Positions 45,401 to 57,800 of a stretch of DNA of 64,000 nucleotides are shown here, one piece after another. Both the position numbers and the translations under genes were made by a program. Below the pieces are notes generated by a model that made no database searches, had not been told where the DNA came from, and saw only the letters and a program-made list of their open reading frames with translations. Location: contig OY727101.1 of NCBI GenBank assembly GCA_963402885.1, positions 18,762,417-18,826,416 on the forward strand, written 5' to 3'. The DNA comes from Antedon bifida. Its lineage: Eukaryota; Echinodermata; Crinoidea; Comatulida; Antedonidae. Within the stretch, counting starts at the first letter, position 1; each line of letters begins with the position of its first letter.

Positions 45401-48400
45401 ACATTTCACGAGAGTTAATGACAGTCATGGACAAGGCCCATGCCAACATTATGGAGGTAAATGTTAAATATGATCTGTATGATTATGATTATTAATTTTC
45501 TGCTTTTGTTTAATGATCGTGAAAATGGATGCCCCTAATTAGTGATTCCATCAATAGCAAAGCAATTCCCCTGTCATAATTTATACAGCAATTTTCATAG
45601 TGTATATATGTATATTCCTAAATACACTTTCATTTTCTTTTGCCCCAGCCTAACCTTTAAAATACTGTTATTCTAAAGCTCTGTCAAACCTTATGTGACA
45701 AAAAATATGTGATGTGCCAAAATATGGACATGATAATGACTACCATATTTGGGCACATCATACTTTTTTTTACAAACTAGTTTGATAGTGTAGACAGAGT
45801 TTTATGATGATGATAGAATAGAATCATTGATAATGAATCAGTTCATTGAACTTTCCTGAAAACAATTTATTTTAAAGGTTCAGACTGTTCCGTGATTTCA
45901 GTAGGCCTCTCAGGAATTGAAGATAATTTATACTTGTTTCTTATTAAATCATCTTCAAATTATTCTCTTATTCAAATGAAAGGTAAGCTATTTTTAGGTT
46001 TATGAGGATGATATACAAATACCTTATATGACCTAGTATAATCCCATGTTCGAGTATAATCCCATGACCTTCTGATTAAAAATGTTTGTCCCCCTGAAAA
46101 AATAAATACATTTTTTTTTATACGCCATTTAATGTCACATAATAGTTATTCACATTGACAAAGTTAGATGAAAAAATTGAAAGCAATAGTTTTAACTGTT
46201 TATTTTTTTTCGTTTTTTTTTATATATGAAAGTATAACTTTTAATAAAGCAGCAAAATTTCATATTCAAAGTCTTTTTTATTCATGTTTTTTAGGACAAT
46301 ACATCTTTAAGGCTAAATATGAAATACAAGTCAACTCAAAATTGAAACTGTACTCTCTGGAAAAAAAACACAATACACACAAACACAATATTTAAAAAAA
46401 TATATATAAAATAATTATTTTATTATCTAGTAAGACTAAGCAACATGGGTGCATGTTTTGTAACATTATTTGTAGTTTAGTATAATTGTTATATGTAAAA
46501 AAGATATAAATTTGTAATTTGTAATGTCATTTTTAGATTCAATAATGACGACAATCCCAATCTCGGAGAATATTGCCGAATCATGTGACGCAACCAATCT
46601 ACATTTACGCGACTTAAGTTTAACTACATATCAGTCTACTCATATGTTTATATGGGGTAATGTGATTTTGCATAGGTAAGTTGTAATGAGTTTTCACTTG
46701 CTTAATAATTTGCATACTTATATAGTCATTTGCATGCATGCTTGTTGTAAAACACTTGTATGCAAATATGCATATCTAATAACCACATATTAATAATTTG
46801 CATACAGTATGTATAATAGCTATTTTTGTAATTGTAGTATGCTTACATATTCTGTGTTGTGAACACAATTAACTACTTGTAAAATGATTTGCATATGCAC
46901 ACTTGTAAACAAATATACATACTTACATAGCACATATTATATTATTCATATATTTGATGTATAAATCTGCATTATGTATATTTTGTGCATAAATCTGCAT
47001 AATATATTTTGTGTATAAATCTGCATAATAAATTTTGTGTATAAATCTGCATAATATGTATATGTTTGTGTATAAATCTGCATAATATGTTTGTGTATAA
47101 ATCTGCATAATATGTTTGTGTATAAATTTGCATAATATGTATATTGTGTATAAATCTGCATAATATGTATATTGTGTGTATAAATCTTCATTATGTATAT
47201 TTTGTGCATAAATCTGCATAATATATTTTGTGTATAAATCTGTATAATATGTATTTTTTATGTATAAATCTGCATAATATATTTTGTACTTCATAGTAAT
47301 GATTTAGGTAGAACTATTAGACAGTTGAGCCAGTATACATCCATTGCCAATATCACCTTATTTGTCAGTTCACCAAACACGCCCCATTTCGCAATATTGA
47401 ACCAACTAAATGAGGTAGCCAATAGCATAGGCAGTTAATTTCGTTACAGTTGATTTGATGATTTCAACTCTCTCAAAACTGGATTCCCTAAAAACTGGAA
47501 ACTTTTTAAAATCGAAAGTTCCACATTATTTTGAACTTTTACCAAAAGTATAGTAGCCGCAAGGTGTCCAGCTTTGGGAGAGTTAATTTTTAGTTTTCTT
47601 CATGTTATAGTTATGTTAATTTTTTATACCACACAATGTTGTTTCTGTTTGGATAAAGACATGACTAACAAAGATATTCTAACAAGATTGTTTGAATTAT
47701 TAGGGACCTTATTAATCTTTCATTAATTGTTTAATATGCATTATTTTATATATTTTTAATAATATGTAGGTTGTTAATTTAAATCGCAATTTAAGTTTTT
47801 AGGTGAAAGTTTAATCGCCGTTTTGAATCAAACTTTAACATATAACTGAGAATAAAGGAGAAACATGTTAAACAAATTGCCTTTTATTTTTACCTTAGGT
47901 TTGGTATGGTCTTATTGGTGATGTCGTCTCGCTTATGAAGTTAAAACCCAGTTCTGGTTGGTCATTGGTTCACTCGTTAGCGAATAATCATCACAGCAAA
48001 GAATTATGGGATATGTCATCCACGGTATCAATATTTTATGATTCACAGACTGTTTTACATGAAGTTAGTAGATTTTTTTTTTGTATAGAAATTTAAAAAT
48101 ACATAATTTAGTAGTTAAATATTAAAATATATAAACCTTTGCAACAACGTTGATAATGACCCCACATATTTTTTGACAACAGTGAAGCAAAGTCGTGAAA
48201 AAAGCCCCTTTTTTAAAAGTGTTTCTATAGGACTTTCTCGTAATGTTATAATATAGGAATTTACTGATTTTCGATGACAATCGGTGAACCAGATAACTAT
48301 TTGTAAATCAAAATTTGAATGTCGAATGCATTGTTTTTTTTTTCTTTTTTGATGAATTTTTTTTTAGTGTGTCGTGCTAAATAGATCATTGCTTTCTTTT

Positions 48401-51400
48401 CAGTTAGTTTTATTTGAAAACAATGGTGTGCTGTATTTAGAGCCACATGTTATACCAATTGGCAGGATACTCCAACATCATGAATTCCTAGAAAACCTGC
48501 AACTTTATCCTGTTGACAGGTAACTATCCCAGATTGTCCAATTCAATCAGCTATACGACTAAGTAATAACATGTTTAACTCTCTGGCAAACATGAATTTA
48601 TCTTCGATTTATCTGTTACATTTCTCTATCAATTACAGGTCTAAACACACACCGATTGTTTATCAAAGTCGGTGCCCATTCACAGAGCTTTCGTTCGTGT
48701 ATCACAACAGAGCTAAGTACGAGAGGCTTGAATGGTTTCAATTTAATGCACCGCATCTGGCGTGGCAAAGTCAAATTCACACAGCAGATTCGTTAAAGGT
48801 TTATCAAGGCATCGTGCAGCAGAGGACCTCGCAGAATGAACAAAACTTACTACAGGTTTGTACATTTTATAAATGAAATTAGGTGATGTGCCCAAATATG
48901 GTAGTGATATGACATCATCACATTTTTTTTGTCACATAAAGTTTGATAGTGTAGACAAAGCTTAATAACAATAGTTACATAGAAAACTTCCCACAATAAG
49001 TGTACGTACAGGATATGCAATGAGATCTCGATCGAACATATACAAGTGTTTTCTATCTCAATCATATTTCAGCCTTATTCGCATACTGACCCATTTGCCA
49101 AATGGTTGTCAAGACGACAAGACAACACGCTTTATAATGACTACATGTTTCGTAATAAACTCCTTACCTATGGAGTTCATGTGTTCCCAACGGAGTATAA
49201 AAAGCTGTACGATCAAGACGATATAATGAGCGACCAGCTACCCAGGAGAATATTTCTTGATTTATTTGATTCGTATACATTCTCCTTGGTGCTGGCTATT
49301 GACAAGTCTGGTAAATTTATATTTCATTTATATTTACTTTATTTTCTTAATTAATTAGTAATTGAAAAATCTTGATTAACAACATGATCAGAGTTTACTT
49401 GTTCAATCAGAGTCATGTAACATCTTTTATCCAGCTGCTATTCGGGCACTGAATGCTTGTCGGTATACCGTACGAGAGTGATGTGACACTTTTTAATTGT
49501 GTTTGTTAGTTTTTAATTTATCTGTTTTTGTATATCTCAGAGCAAACATAATTTCTATGTATATTTTATATGCAAATGACAGTAAATGGAAGTAATTTTC
49601 CACTGATGAATGAATGAATGTTTGCAAAATGTACATTATTTTTTTATGCAATTTTAAAATATATTTTTATTTTGATGGACAATAAAATAATATAGCGAGT
49701 GCAAAATTGATTAATCCAATATTATAAATGATGTTTTCTTTCTAGACGTGATATGGTAAAATATTACTGATATTATTACTCTTTTGTATAAATATATATA
49801 TTTGCAGAGTTGACAGCGTTTCATAATTTAGAGAATCTATGTGTCTCAGTCTCCTTGTCAAATTACTCGCTTGTGCATGTACACACAGACAGACAGACAT
49901 CTTATGTTAATAACACAGTGACATATGAGGTAAGGATCCAGTGGTCACATGCACCATTCTTCATTGTATGTACACAGGACCATCAGCTTTACATCCTATC
50001 TGAAGTATGAGATAATGAGAATAAAGCCCCTTCCTTAAAGCCGATTTTTCACTAGGCGAATTTGTTTGTATTCATGTTTCCATCTTCTAAATCCCTCTCT
50101 ATGATAAATTGTAGTTCCTTGAGTTTTTCGCTTCAGCGTCCATGAGCACTCATGCATACACGATGAACATGAAAATCGCAGCTATTTGCTCTTTGTAGTG
50201 AAAAAGGTATCACAAACTAGACGAACAAATTCGTCTAGTATAAATTCGGCTTTGTGAAGACAATCAATATGGCACAGAAAAATGCTCGAACCCATGCCTC
50301 TCAAATGATAGTCTGTTCCCTTACCATTACGCAGTATATAGTTATAGAGTACTATGAATTTATTTGTAGATAACACTGGTGGACCAGGGTCAAATGCAGC
50401 ATCAGGAAGCACCAGGACAACATCACCATCCTGTGACTATGCTGCTCCAAGTCTGGAATAGCAACTTCAAATGTGTGAATCCATACACTGTTGATAATGA
50501 TGCCCCACAGGTATAAGCGTCTGTCTACACTATCAAACTTTATGTGACAAACAAATGTGATTTGCCCATATATGGACATGATGGGCATATCACTACCACA
50601 TCACACTGTTTTTTTTGTCAACTAGTTTGATAGTGTAGACATATAGCTATAATCACCTCACAAACCAGATAGCGGTAGAATAATAACTTAGTAACAGTCA
50701 GCTGTACCATTTATTTTAGGGGTGTGTCCAGATTTTAAAAACTGCATAACAATACACAAAATGAACACTAAAGCACTCCCTTCCCCTTTCCTTAAATTAT
50801 TGTCCCAATTTAAAATAATTTTTTCCTGTATCTTTAATCTGCACCTTATAGCTTTATTTAAATAATAATCATTGAATTCTGGTTTTATTTTTAAACAGGG
50901 AACATACAGCATGTCGGTAATGTTAGGCTGCCCTCCAGCATTAAAACTGGTGTTTGACATGGCGTCTACTTTAGAACAATTGGTGACAATGCATCAGAAG
51001 CCATATGACTGCGCTCATCCTCAACCAGATATGCACTGTTTTTATTATGATCACAGTAAGATCACTTCTTTACACTTAAGTATCTCCTCTAAGATCTGTC
51101 CTCACTATCAAACTTTATGTGACCAAAAAAAATGTGATGTGCCCATATATGGGCATGATGTCATATCCCTACCATAAAGTATATCACTACCATATATGGG
51201 TACATCATACTTTTTTTTTCAAACTAGTTTGATAGTAGACAGAGCTTTAAACCTCTGGCAGAATTTTGCTTGTTATACTAACCTAGATATTGAAAGAAAT
51301 AACAAAGATGTAATTAGATTAGTTATTATATTATTATCATTTCATGTTTTTATTGTAGCCTTTCATCCCGTATTCAAATTAGTTGATCTAGCAACAGGGA

Positions 51401-53720
51401 ATTCAACCAATTTTACAAGTGACTATACACTGACTGTGATTGGTGGATCAGAGACCAGCATTGATGACATAAAGATGTTTAGCGCACAGGACATTCTGCG
51501 TCACAACTCCCAAGAAAAGTAAGTGTTCACCTTTAAGGCAGAATTCCCCTTTATTTCATAATTCCCCTTTAAACCAAAGTTCCCATTAATTTTTCTATTT
51601 ACAATATATATATATATACTGAAACATAATTTTTTTAGTGCTGGATCTCTAATATGGATACCATTGGATGAGGAAAGTCGTGGTGACGGCTCCATTCCCA
51701 TATTTTCCCATCTGCACAACGGAATCGTGTGGCGTTGTCAGGATGGATCTCCTTGCTCCAATGTACCTGTTCAACTCCCATTTTCACCAGAATATTATTT
51801 TCTCATTGAAGTTTCAAACTGGTACGTTTTTACTTATCAAAATGGCATCAATATTATTATTATTATCATTAGTGAGTTTATGAAATGAATGTTGTCTGGT
51901 ATGTGTGTACTGTACATGTAAATAGTATCCTGCAAAAAAAGTATAAGTATAATTAATTTTTCTACAAAATTTTTTCTTTCTGCTTTCTAGGGATGTTGGG
52001 AAGGAAACGACAAATTGTGGCTACAAGATTCAGTTTATCATAAAAGTACATGGTCTGCAGATAAGCTTTTATAGATCTCTACGAATTATGGGGGTAAGAG
52101 GATAATGGTATTTATAAGGTTTCCTCACACACCAATCTTGCTTGTATTTTGTATTTTAAACTACGTATTTCATCTGTATTTTAAATGATGTGTTTTGTTT
52201 GTATGTTACAAAATGTTCACCTTTTTAACTCATTTTAATGTGAATTTTTAACTTTGAACAAGCAAAAATAATTTCAAACCATGTACATGTTTTACGGTTT
52301 GTGTTTGACCATGAATAAATAAATGAAAAGAAGAAGAATTCTGTGATGATGATGATGATGATGCATTTACACTGTGTGGTTGCCCCCTATTTGAAAAATA
52401 TATCTTTTATCTATTTTTTTACTTACTATTTATTTATACTGGGTGACATCTTCAGTCAAAGACTGGTCTCCCAGAGGGCCCAGTTATGATCAATAGTTGT
52501 GTGTACTAGTACACCGGGGTAACCCATACTTGTCCTTCAAAGTGCACATTGTACACTGTACTGGACAGTTTATAGTTCTTATCAGAGAAGACTCGTTCTA
52601 CCACCAGAGAACCATGGAGCGAGTGAGACTCGAACCCTTGCCGATGTTATGGCTACGTAATTACGTTTCCATTGTCTTCACCGCTCAGCCACTCTGTCGC
52701 TTGTTCCATTTTAAAGCACCATTCTAGTGAGCTTTTAGAAATGACTTGGAACTGTCCATTATAACAATCTTAAGCCCTGATGACTAGATTCTCATCATTA
52801 GTTAGCATTTTTTTTTTTTTTTTTAGTTTACATTTTTAGTGTTAATCTTGACTTGTGGACTGTACCTGTGGTGCAAAGAAGATGATTGGAAGAACTGGAA
52901 ATGTATTAAAAACGCTTTTTGTAGCAATAATGTTGTAATACCTGTAGTTGAAGAAAGCTCTTCTAGTATTCTACATGTGGATGACTCATCACAAGGTTTG
53001 TATTGACTGATTATTGATTAGTATTGATCGATTGTTATCGATTTATATTGATTTATTAATATTAAATAGTATTGATTGATTGATTAAAATAGTATTGATT
53101 GATTTATTACAAATTATTTGTAATAATTGATTTGTATTGACTAATATTGATTAGTATTGATTAATATTTATTAGTATTGATTGATTCATATTTATTATTG
53201 ATTTAATCAGAATTTAACTGTTGATTGTTATTGATTTGTATTTATTGATATGAGTATTAATTTATTAATATTTATTTTAGTTAATTAATATTGATTATAT
53301 TGATTGATTAATATTGATTATATGTCCTTTGATAGCAATTAATCACTGTTTATTGTTTTCTGTTTTAAATTCTCTACATAGAATCAGACGTAGAAAGTTC
53401 AAGTTCTGAACATTTAATGGAAGTTGTAGAAGGAAATCCAGAAATTCTAAAAATGATAACACCATCAGGTAAAAGAACTTCCAAATTTAAGCTCAGCCCT
53501 TCATATCTCTTCCTCCCCACTCCCTCAAACTATTTCAAAATCCTGGATCCGCCACTGCTTTTCATGGTTCAGCACCCATCAAATATTACAAAATCAATAT
53601 TTAACATCTCATAATTTGTTTACAGGAGTTATACATTTTCCAACCATTGAAGAAGAAGACACAACAACAAGCAAAACAATAGAAAATCACCAACAAGTAC
53701 TTAGCATTCTCCACGAATGA
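42412..53720 (+). CDS. CATSPERG: CATSPERG, CatSper sperm calcium-channel subunit gamma, complete
   Basis: Twenty-one in-phase exons: 42412-42630, 43313-43644, 44160-44388, 44732-45014, 45391-45456, 45878-45982, 46537-46675, 47297-47414, 47899-48063, 48404-48519, 48639-48855, 49073-49310, 49808-49929, 50370-50510, 50899-51055, 51359-51518, 51639-51821, 51991-52093, 52827-52995, 53382-53468 and 53626-53720 (TGA). They give 1147 residues (human about 1159). The start has a signal peptide (MLWWWYIQVFTLVVINLLW). The large cysteine-rich ectodomain shows family phrases: FPYYL-type YPYYIRTQVLC, MFIWGNVIL, PYSHTDPFAKW, LPRRIFLD, GCPPALKLVFDM, SLIWIP and YKIQFIIKVHGL. One membrane helix (FTFLVLILTCGLYLWC, about 1032-1047) precedes an acidic tail of about 100 residues. 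The subunit sits in the flagellar membrane within the CatSper complex. Introns carry many MITEs. Confidence 0.9.
43975..44142 (+). repeat. Retroposon 3' end (GCGCTATATAAATG tail type)
   Basis: Ends tagcgctatataaatgttgc then a (atag)n run. This resembles the widespread CR1/L2-like LINE and V-SINE 3' tails. In CATSPERG intron 2. Confidence 0.45.
44445..44611. mobile_element. Family-A TIR element (MITE)
   Basis: Ends taaagctctgcctaaactat and gatagtgtagacagagcttt; all central blocks present. In CATSPERG intron 3. Confidence 0.8.
45103..45256. repeat. Dispersed repeat E
   Basis: 'gtgtcccctgaatagaggta' and 'tcccctgaatagg' form a short internal direct repeat, shared with 63065-63515. In CATSPERG intron 4. 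Confidence 0.5.
45674..45804. mobile_element. Family-A TIR element (MITE), shortened left end
   Basis: The left end loses the 'tacactatc' part (ctgtcaaaccttatgtgaca). The right end is gatagtgtagacagagtttt. In CATSPERG intron 5. Confidence 0.7.
46077..46309. mobile_element. Family-B TIR element (MITE), shortened
   Basis: Left 'gtttgtccccctgaaaaaat', right 'taggacaatacatcttta'. The middle, with GGCTGCCAGCC, is missing. In CATSPERG intron 6. Confidence 0.7.
46955..47290 (+). repeat. Minisatellite, 24-31-bp unit, abutting CATSPERG exon 8
   Basis: Units of the form tgtgtataaatctgcataat repeat about 12 times with variable spacers, up to six bases before the acceptor at 47295-47296. Long antisense frames through it (Tyr/Ile/Asp-rich) are repeat translations. 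Confidence 0.85.
48880..48964. mobile_element. Family-A TIR element, right part
   Basis: Begins inside the element (aggtgatgtgcccaaatatg) and ends gatagtgtagacaaagctta. The left TIR is absent. It starts about 25 bp after the exon-11 donor. Confidence 0.65.
49405..49620 (+). repeat. LINE 3' end with (GAAT)n tail
   Basis: The plus strand encodes FYPAAIRALNACR followed by stops, typical of the last residues of a CR1/L2-like reverse transcriptase. An AT-rich 3' end and a (gaat)n tail at about 49607-49620 follow. In CATSPERG intron 12. Confidence 0.5.
50514..50650. mobile_element. Family-A TIR element (MITE)
   Basis: Left 'gtctgtctacactatcaaac', right gatagtgtagacatatagct, the latter damaged. 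It starts four bases after the exon-14 donor and therefore almost touches the exon. Confidence 0.7.
51090..51249. mobile_element. Family-A TIR element (MITE)
   Basis: Left 'taagatctgtcctcactatc', right 'gatagtagacagagcttta'; central palindromic blocks present. In CATSPERG intron 15. Confidence 0.75.
52432..52705 (-). mobile_element. tRNA-derived SINE (reverse orientation)
   Basis: Near full-length reverse copy of the element at 17116-17425. B-box gggttcgagtctcactcgct (minus strand) and A-box tggctgagcggtg are both recognisable. In CATSPERG intron 18. Confidence 0.75.
53005..53335 (+). repeat. Low-complexity TTGATTxATATTGATT array
   Basis: Irregular short repeats of attgatt and tagtattgatt fill most of CATSPERG intron 19. 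No element ends are visible. Confidence 0.7.
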
Positions 53721-53757
53721 CAAAGAAGTGAAAAGACCACATCTATTTTGAGTGCTC

Positions 53758-53893
53758 TAAAGCTCTGTCTATACTATCAAACTTGTTTGACAAAAAAAGT
53801 GTGATGTGGCCAAATATGGTAGTGATATGCCCAAATATGGCATCATCATGTCCATATATGGGCACACCACCACATAAAGTTTGATAGCTTAAA
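53758..53893. mobile_element. Family-A TIR element in CATSPERG 3' UTR
   Basis: Left 'taaagctctgtctatactat'; the right end is cut short after 'cataaagtttgatag'. It lies 37 bases after the CATSPERG stop, before any polyadenylation signal, so it should be part of the mRNA. Confidence 0.75.
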
Positions 53894-54689
53894 GTCTACG
53901 TACAACACAGTCAGCTGATAAAATTATTAGTAGCAGAAATTAGTTGGATCTATCCTTGCACTTTTATATTATATAATGAAGCCAGATTGACATGATAATG
54001 TGTTTAGTAGGGACTTGATTTAAGTCCAAAAAATAGATCAAATCAATGAGGGCAAATATTGTAACAGGCCGCTTACGGGTAAAAAATTCAGTTCACCATG
54101 ACATAATGGTTTCCATCTGTAAATATGTAAATTTTAGGCACGTCATTATACAAAAATGGCAATAAATATAGTATTTCTGGTTATTGAATACTTTTTGGTA
54201 TTGTCATTAAAATCATGATAGCCTTTGTTTGACAATTGGATTTTATAAATACAAATGAAAATAAATGTTTGTTTATTTAAAATATGTGTGAATTTGGTAT
54301 TTATAGTGTTTATTGTTTATTTATAATGTTTAGTCTAACATTTGATATGTAGGCCTACATAAATGATTACATGACATCACCCCCTACTATTTAAAAAAAA
54401 GGAAAAATAACAATAATAATATGTATGACTTTTTATAGATATTGGATAAGCAACATATACAGTACCATGGAGCTAAAATTAATTTTATAGCTCCATGATA
54501 TTATATAGGCCTAGTACTATTATGTGCGCCATAAAATTTATATTGATAAATAACAGTAATATAATCTATGAAATCCAATTGTATTTAAAATAATATATTC
54601 CCCTTAAATAATAATTAATATTCAAAAGGACCGGGCTTATTTACGAGCTTTAGCATGCTATGTGGGTGGGGGAGAGGGGAAAGGGGGGT

Positions 54690-54723
54690 ACAATTTCCCA
54701 GACTACTTTGCCAAGATGGCGGC
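54690..54723 (+). promoter_or_regulatory. USP34 promoter motifs (ZNF143-like, YY1-like)
   Basis: 'acaatttcccagactacttt' (54690-54709) resembles the ACTACAATTCCCAG ZNF143/Staf site. CAAGATGGCGGC (54712-54723) is a strong YY1 match. The start codon follows about 95 bases later. This arrangement is common at TATA-less housekeeping promoters (known); its activity here is inferred. Confidence 0.5.
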
Positions 54724-54818
54724 TGTAAGGTCGAAGTCTAAATCGGGCTAGGGATTTCGGCTTCTGTAAATGCTCTATATTTGAAATGTAAGATTTTTCT
54801 ACATCCCACAAAGAAGCT

Positions 54819-57800
54819 ATGGCTACGTGTGATTCATGTGCGGATCTTTATCGCCTACTTCAATCATGTAAGTGTGTGATTAACGTTATGAATCTTAGGC
54901 CTAGGCCCTGGAATTAATAAAATATTGGTGTTGTCGGTGAAAGTGTGCCCGTGCTGTGTGTGATTGTGAAGGACCAATGAGCGGTCCGATACATGGCTAG
55001 GCCTGGGCCTAGAGGATGATCCCAGATTGGTAGCTTAGAAAAGACACTTATTTATTTGCTAGGGTTAGCTGATATACCTTTAATAATTAACCAATCGTCT
55101 AATCATCGTGCAACTTGACAATTTGTTTTATTTTTATATAATAATAATAAATAAATAAATAAATGAATGCCATGCCATGCCATAGTATCATGGTTTGTTT
55201 TATGTTAGGCCTCCTAGCTAGGCTACTTCTTGTTTTTTGTAGGCGAGACGGATCCCTACTAGATACTAGACTATGCTATACTATTACTAGATCTTGTGTA
55301 GACTCTAGACCTGTCCTCTATCTAGCTACAGTACAGTCGAATAGGCTATTATTAATACTATAGTATTACAGTACAGTATATTATGTAACTTTTAAGGCTT
55401 TCAAAGACTAGGCCTACCTGCTGTATGTATGCTTTTTAGCGTTGTGAGTAATATTTAAAAACTAAAAATGTATTCATGACTGTTTTGTTTTACATTTTTT
55501 CACATCAACTTTGTACGAGCTGTACTGCGGTTACATTACAGTCCCCATTGTATTGTCCGCAGCATTTCACAATGTTACACATGATTTTTTTCCTACTTCG
55601 TTTCTGTTAAGCATTTCACAATGTTACATATGATTTTTTTCCTACCTCGTTTCTGCTAAGCATTTCACAATGTTACACATGATTTTTTTCGTACTAGTTT
55701 CTGCTTTATATTATACCATCATTTGATATCAATTTCGGCTCACGATCAAAGGCAAACATTCTTTTAATTTATGCAACAAGGTTTATTTTTTTTAAATGTA
55801 GCCTTTTGTATTTGCTGTAAACATTTAAAAATAGCAAAATATGTTGTTTATGTTTCATTGAACTAGATATAAACTTCCTTGCATAGTTCAAATACCCTAG
55901 ATCTATTTTCAACACAATTTTATGTAATATGTATATATTAAAATTAGAAATATAGACTACTGTACATTATGTTTGCTATTTATATTGAGGATGGCACATT
56001 TTATTTCAAATTGATCAAGCAGGGATGGTTCGTAGAACTAAAACCTTCCAAGTGTAATTCCAATCATTTTAAAAATGAATATCCCATGTAGGAATGCATG
56101 TTGCAGAAAAAATGTGTAAAGCTCTGTCTACACTTTCAAACTAGTTTGACAACAAAAGTGTGATGTGCCCAAATATGGTAGTGATTTGCTTAAAATATGG
56201 TAGTGATATGACATCATCATGTCCATATATGGGCACATCACATTTTTTGTCACATAAAGTTTGATAGTGTAGACAGAGCTTTACAGACAAACGTACTTGA
56301 CTCTCAATCGAGGTCTCTTTGAGAATTGGAATAAATTGGAATAAAAAGGAATTGATTGATAAATAAATTGAAAATTGGAATCCTACAAGTTGTAGAGCAC
56401 TACTTTTGTAAAGGGTTCACCTATTTATGTAACACCTCTGTCCCAAAAGTATAGTGTTGTAATTTGATAACAATTATGGGCATTGATCTGTATTAAGCAT
56501 GTCATGGGTGAAACCCATTGAACACATATATTGAACTGTTATGTGCTGACAATTATTCAAGGATGTATCACAAAACACATTTAGTGTTCTCTCAATATAG
56601 ATTATTAATCCTAAACAATTAAATGAGAAACCAAATCAGATATAATGTACTGTAAGATGTGTAATTTATACAAAAAGGTTTTTGTACAGAACCTTTTCAA
56701 TTCAGTTAGCCTCACTGATTGTTAATGGCTAAGGCTAGAGCCTACAGTATCACTACTAGACAAGTATTATCAAAAGGCAAAATTGCTGAAATAATGACAA
56801 TGCAATGATAATGTCCTACAATGTAGGATATGAGGATCTCAATGTACTGTAGATACAAATAAAATTAAAGCAAAAAGCAATCAAAACGATTTAAGTAAAT
56901 AAAAAAATTACTGCTTTCACTTAACACTAACCCTTCCGTTATCAAATTTTTATTTTCTTTTAAGTTCTGTTATTTATTTGTTAATTTCGTAGCTTAAGTT
57001 AGTTAAGATGTTTTAAAAGGTACCAAGCTTGATTAGCTTCGGCTATATCTTGGCTACCTTTTGTATTGATTGTTTGATACAATAAAGAAGAAGAAGTACG
57101 AGTTGGTATTACAGTAAATGGGAATATAAGGTATACATGAGTGGCCTAAGTATTTATTTATGTTTAGTTTTCATTTTAAACTCTGGGTAAGAGCTAATTT
57201 ATTCCGGGATATATTGCTAGCAAAATCAGCTTAGGAGAACACTTGATAATAATCATGTTTACTTTTTAACATATTTTAATTCAATATTGTTTGAAATAAA
57301 GAGTATTATAAAGGAAGGAATTTGTTATTGGAAGATTTTACTAATTTAAGGAATTGATTATAGATTGAATACTGAATAAAGATTTGAATACAGTGTGTTG
57401 TTTCTATATCCAGATTCAACAGCAAAAAGAAGGAACATTATAATAAATTACCATCTCATTTCACAGATACGGTAAAGAGTGCATCTGGAGAGCAGTTTGA
57501 TGTTAGGAAAAGGGATGTTAATGTTTTGCTGGAGTTCACACAGCCTCAGAGGTATTTTGTAATTCCTATCATTTTAAATACAAATCCCTAGGTTTTACAT
57601 ACTGACAGTATTAAAACATTATGATAATAGCCATATTGATTAATCTGAATTTGCAGTAAGAAAAACAGATTTGTAGTACTACAGTCGAATCTCCCAATTC
57701 GACTTCTTGAAAACAAGAAACTCTTCCAATACCAGACTTTTCTTGGGGATCAACAGGTCTAAAATTCCTTTTTACCTTTGAAACACATTCCAAATACCAG

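Larger units (their letters stand above)
53721..54818. other. CATSPERG 3' UTR and USP34 promoter region
   Basis: The CATSPERG 3' UTR probably runs to the AATAAA near 54162 or the one near 54259. After it the sequence is AT-rich until about 54660, where a GC-rich strip carries the motifs listed as the USP34 promoter. Confidence 0.5.

Noticed and set aside
46923-47294. Antisense Tyr/Ile/Asp-repeat proteins of 87 and 123 residues
   Set aside because: Two overlapping frames read through the CATSPERG intron-7 minisatellite; they are repeat artefacts.
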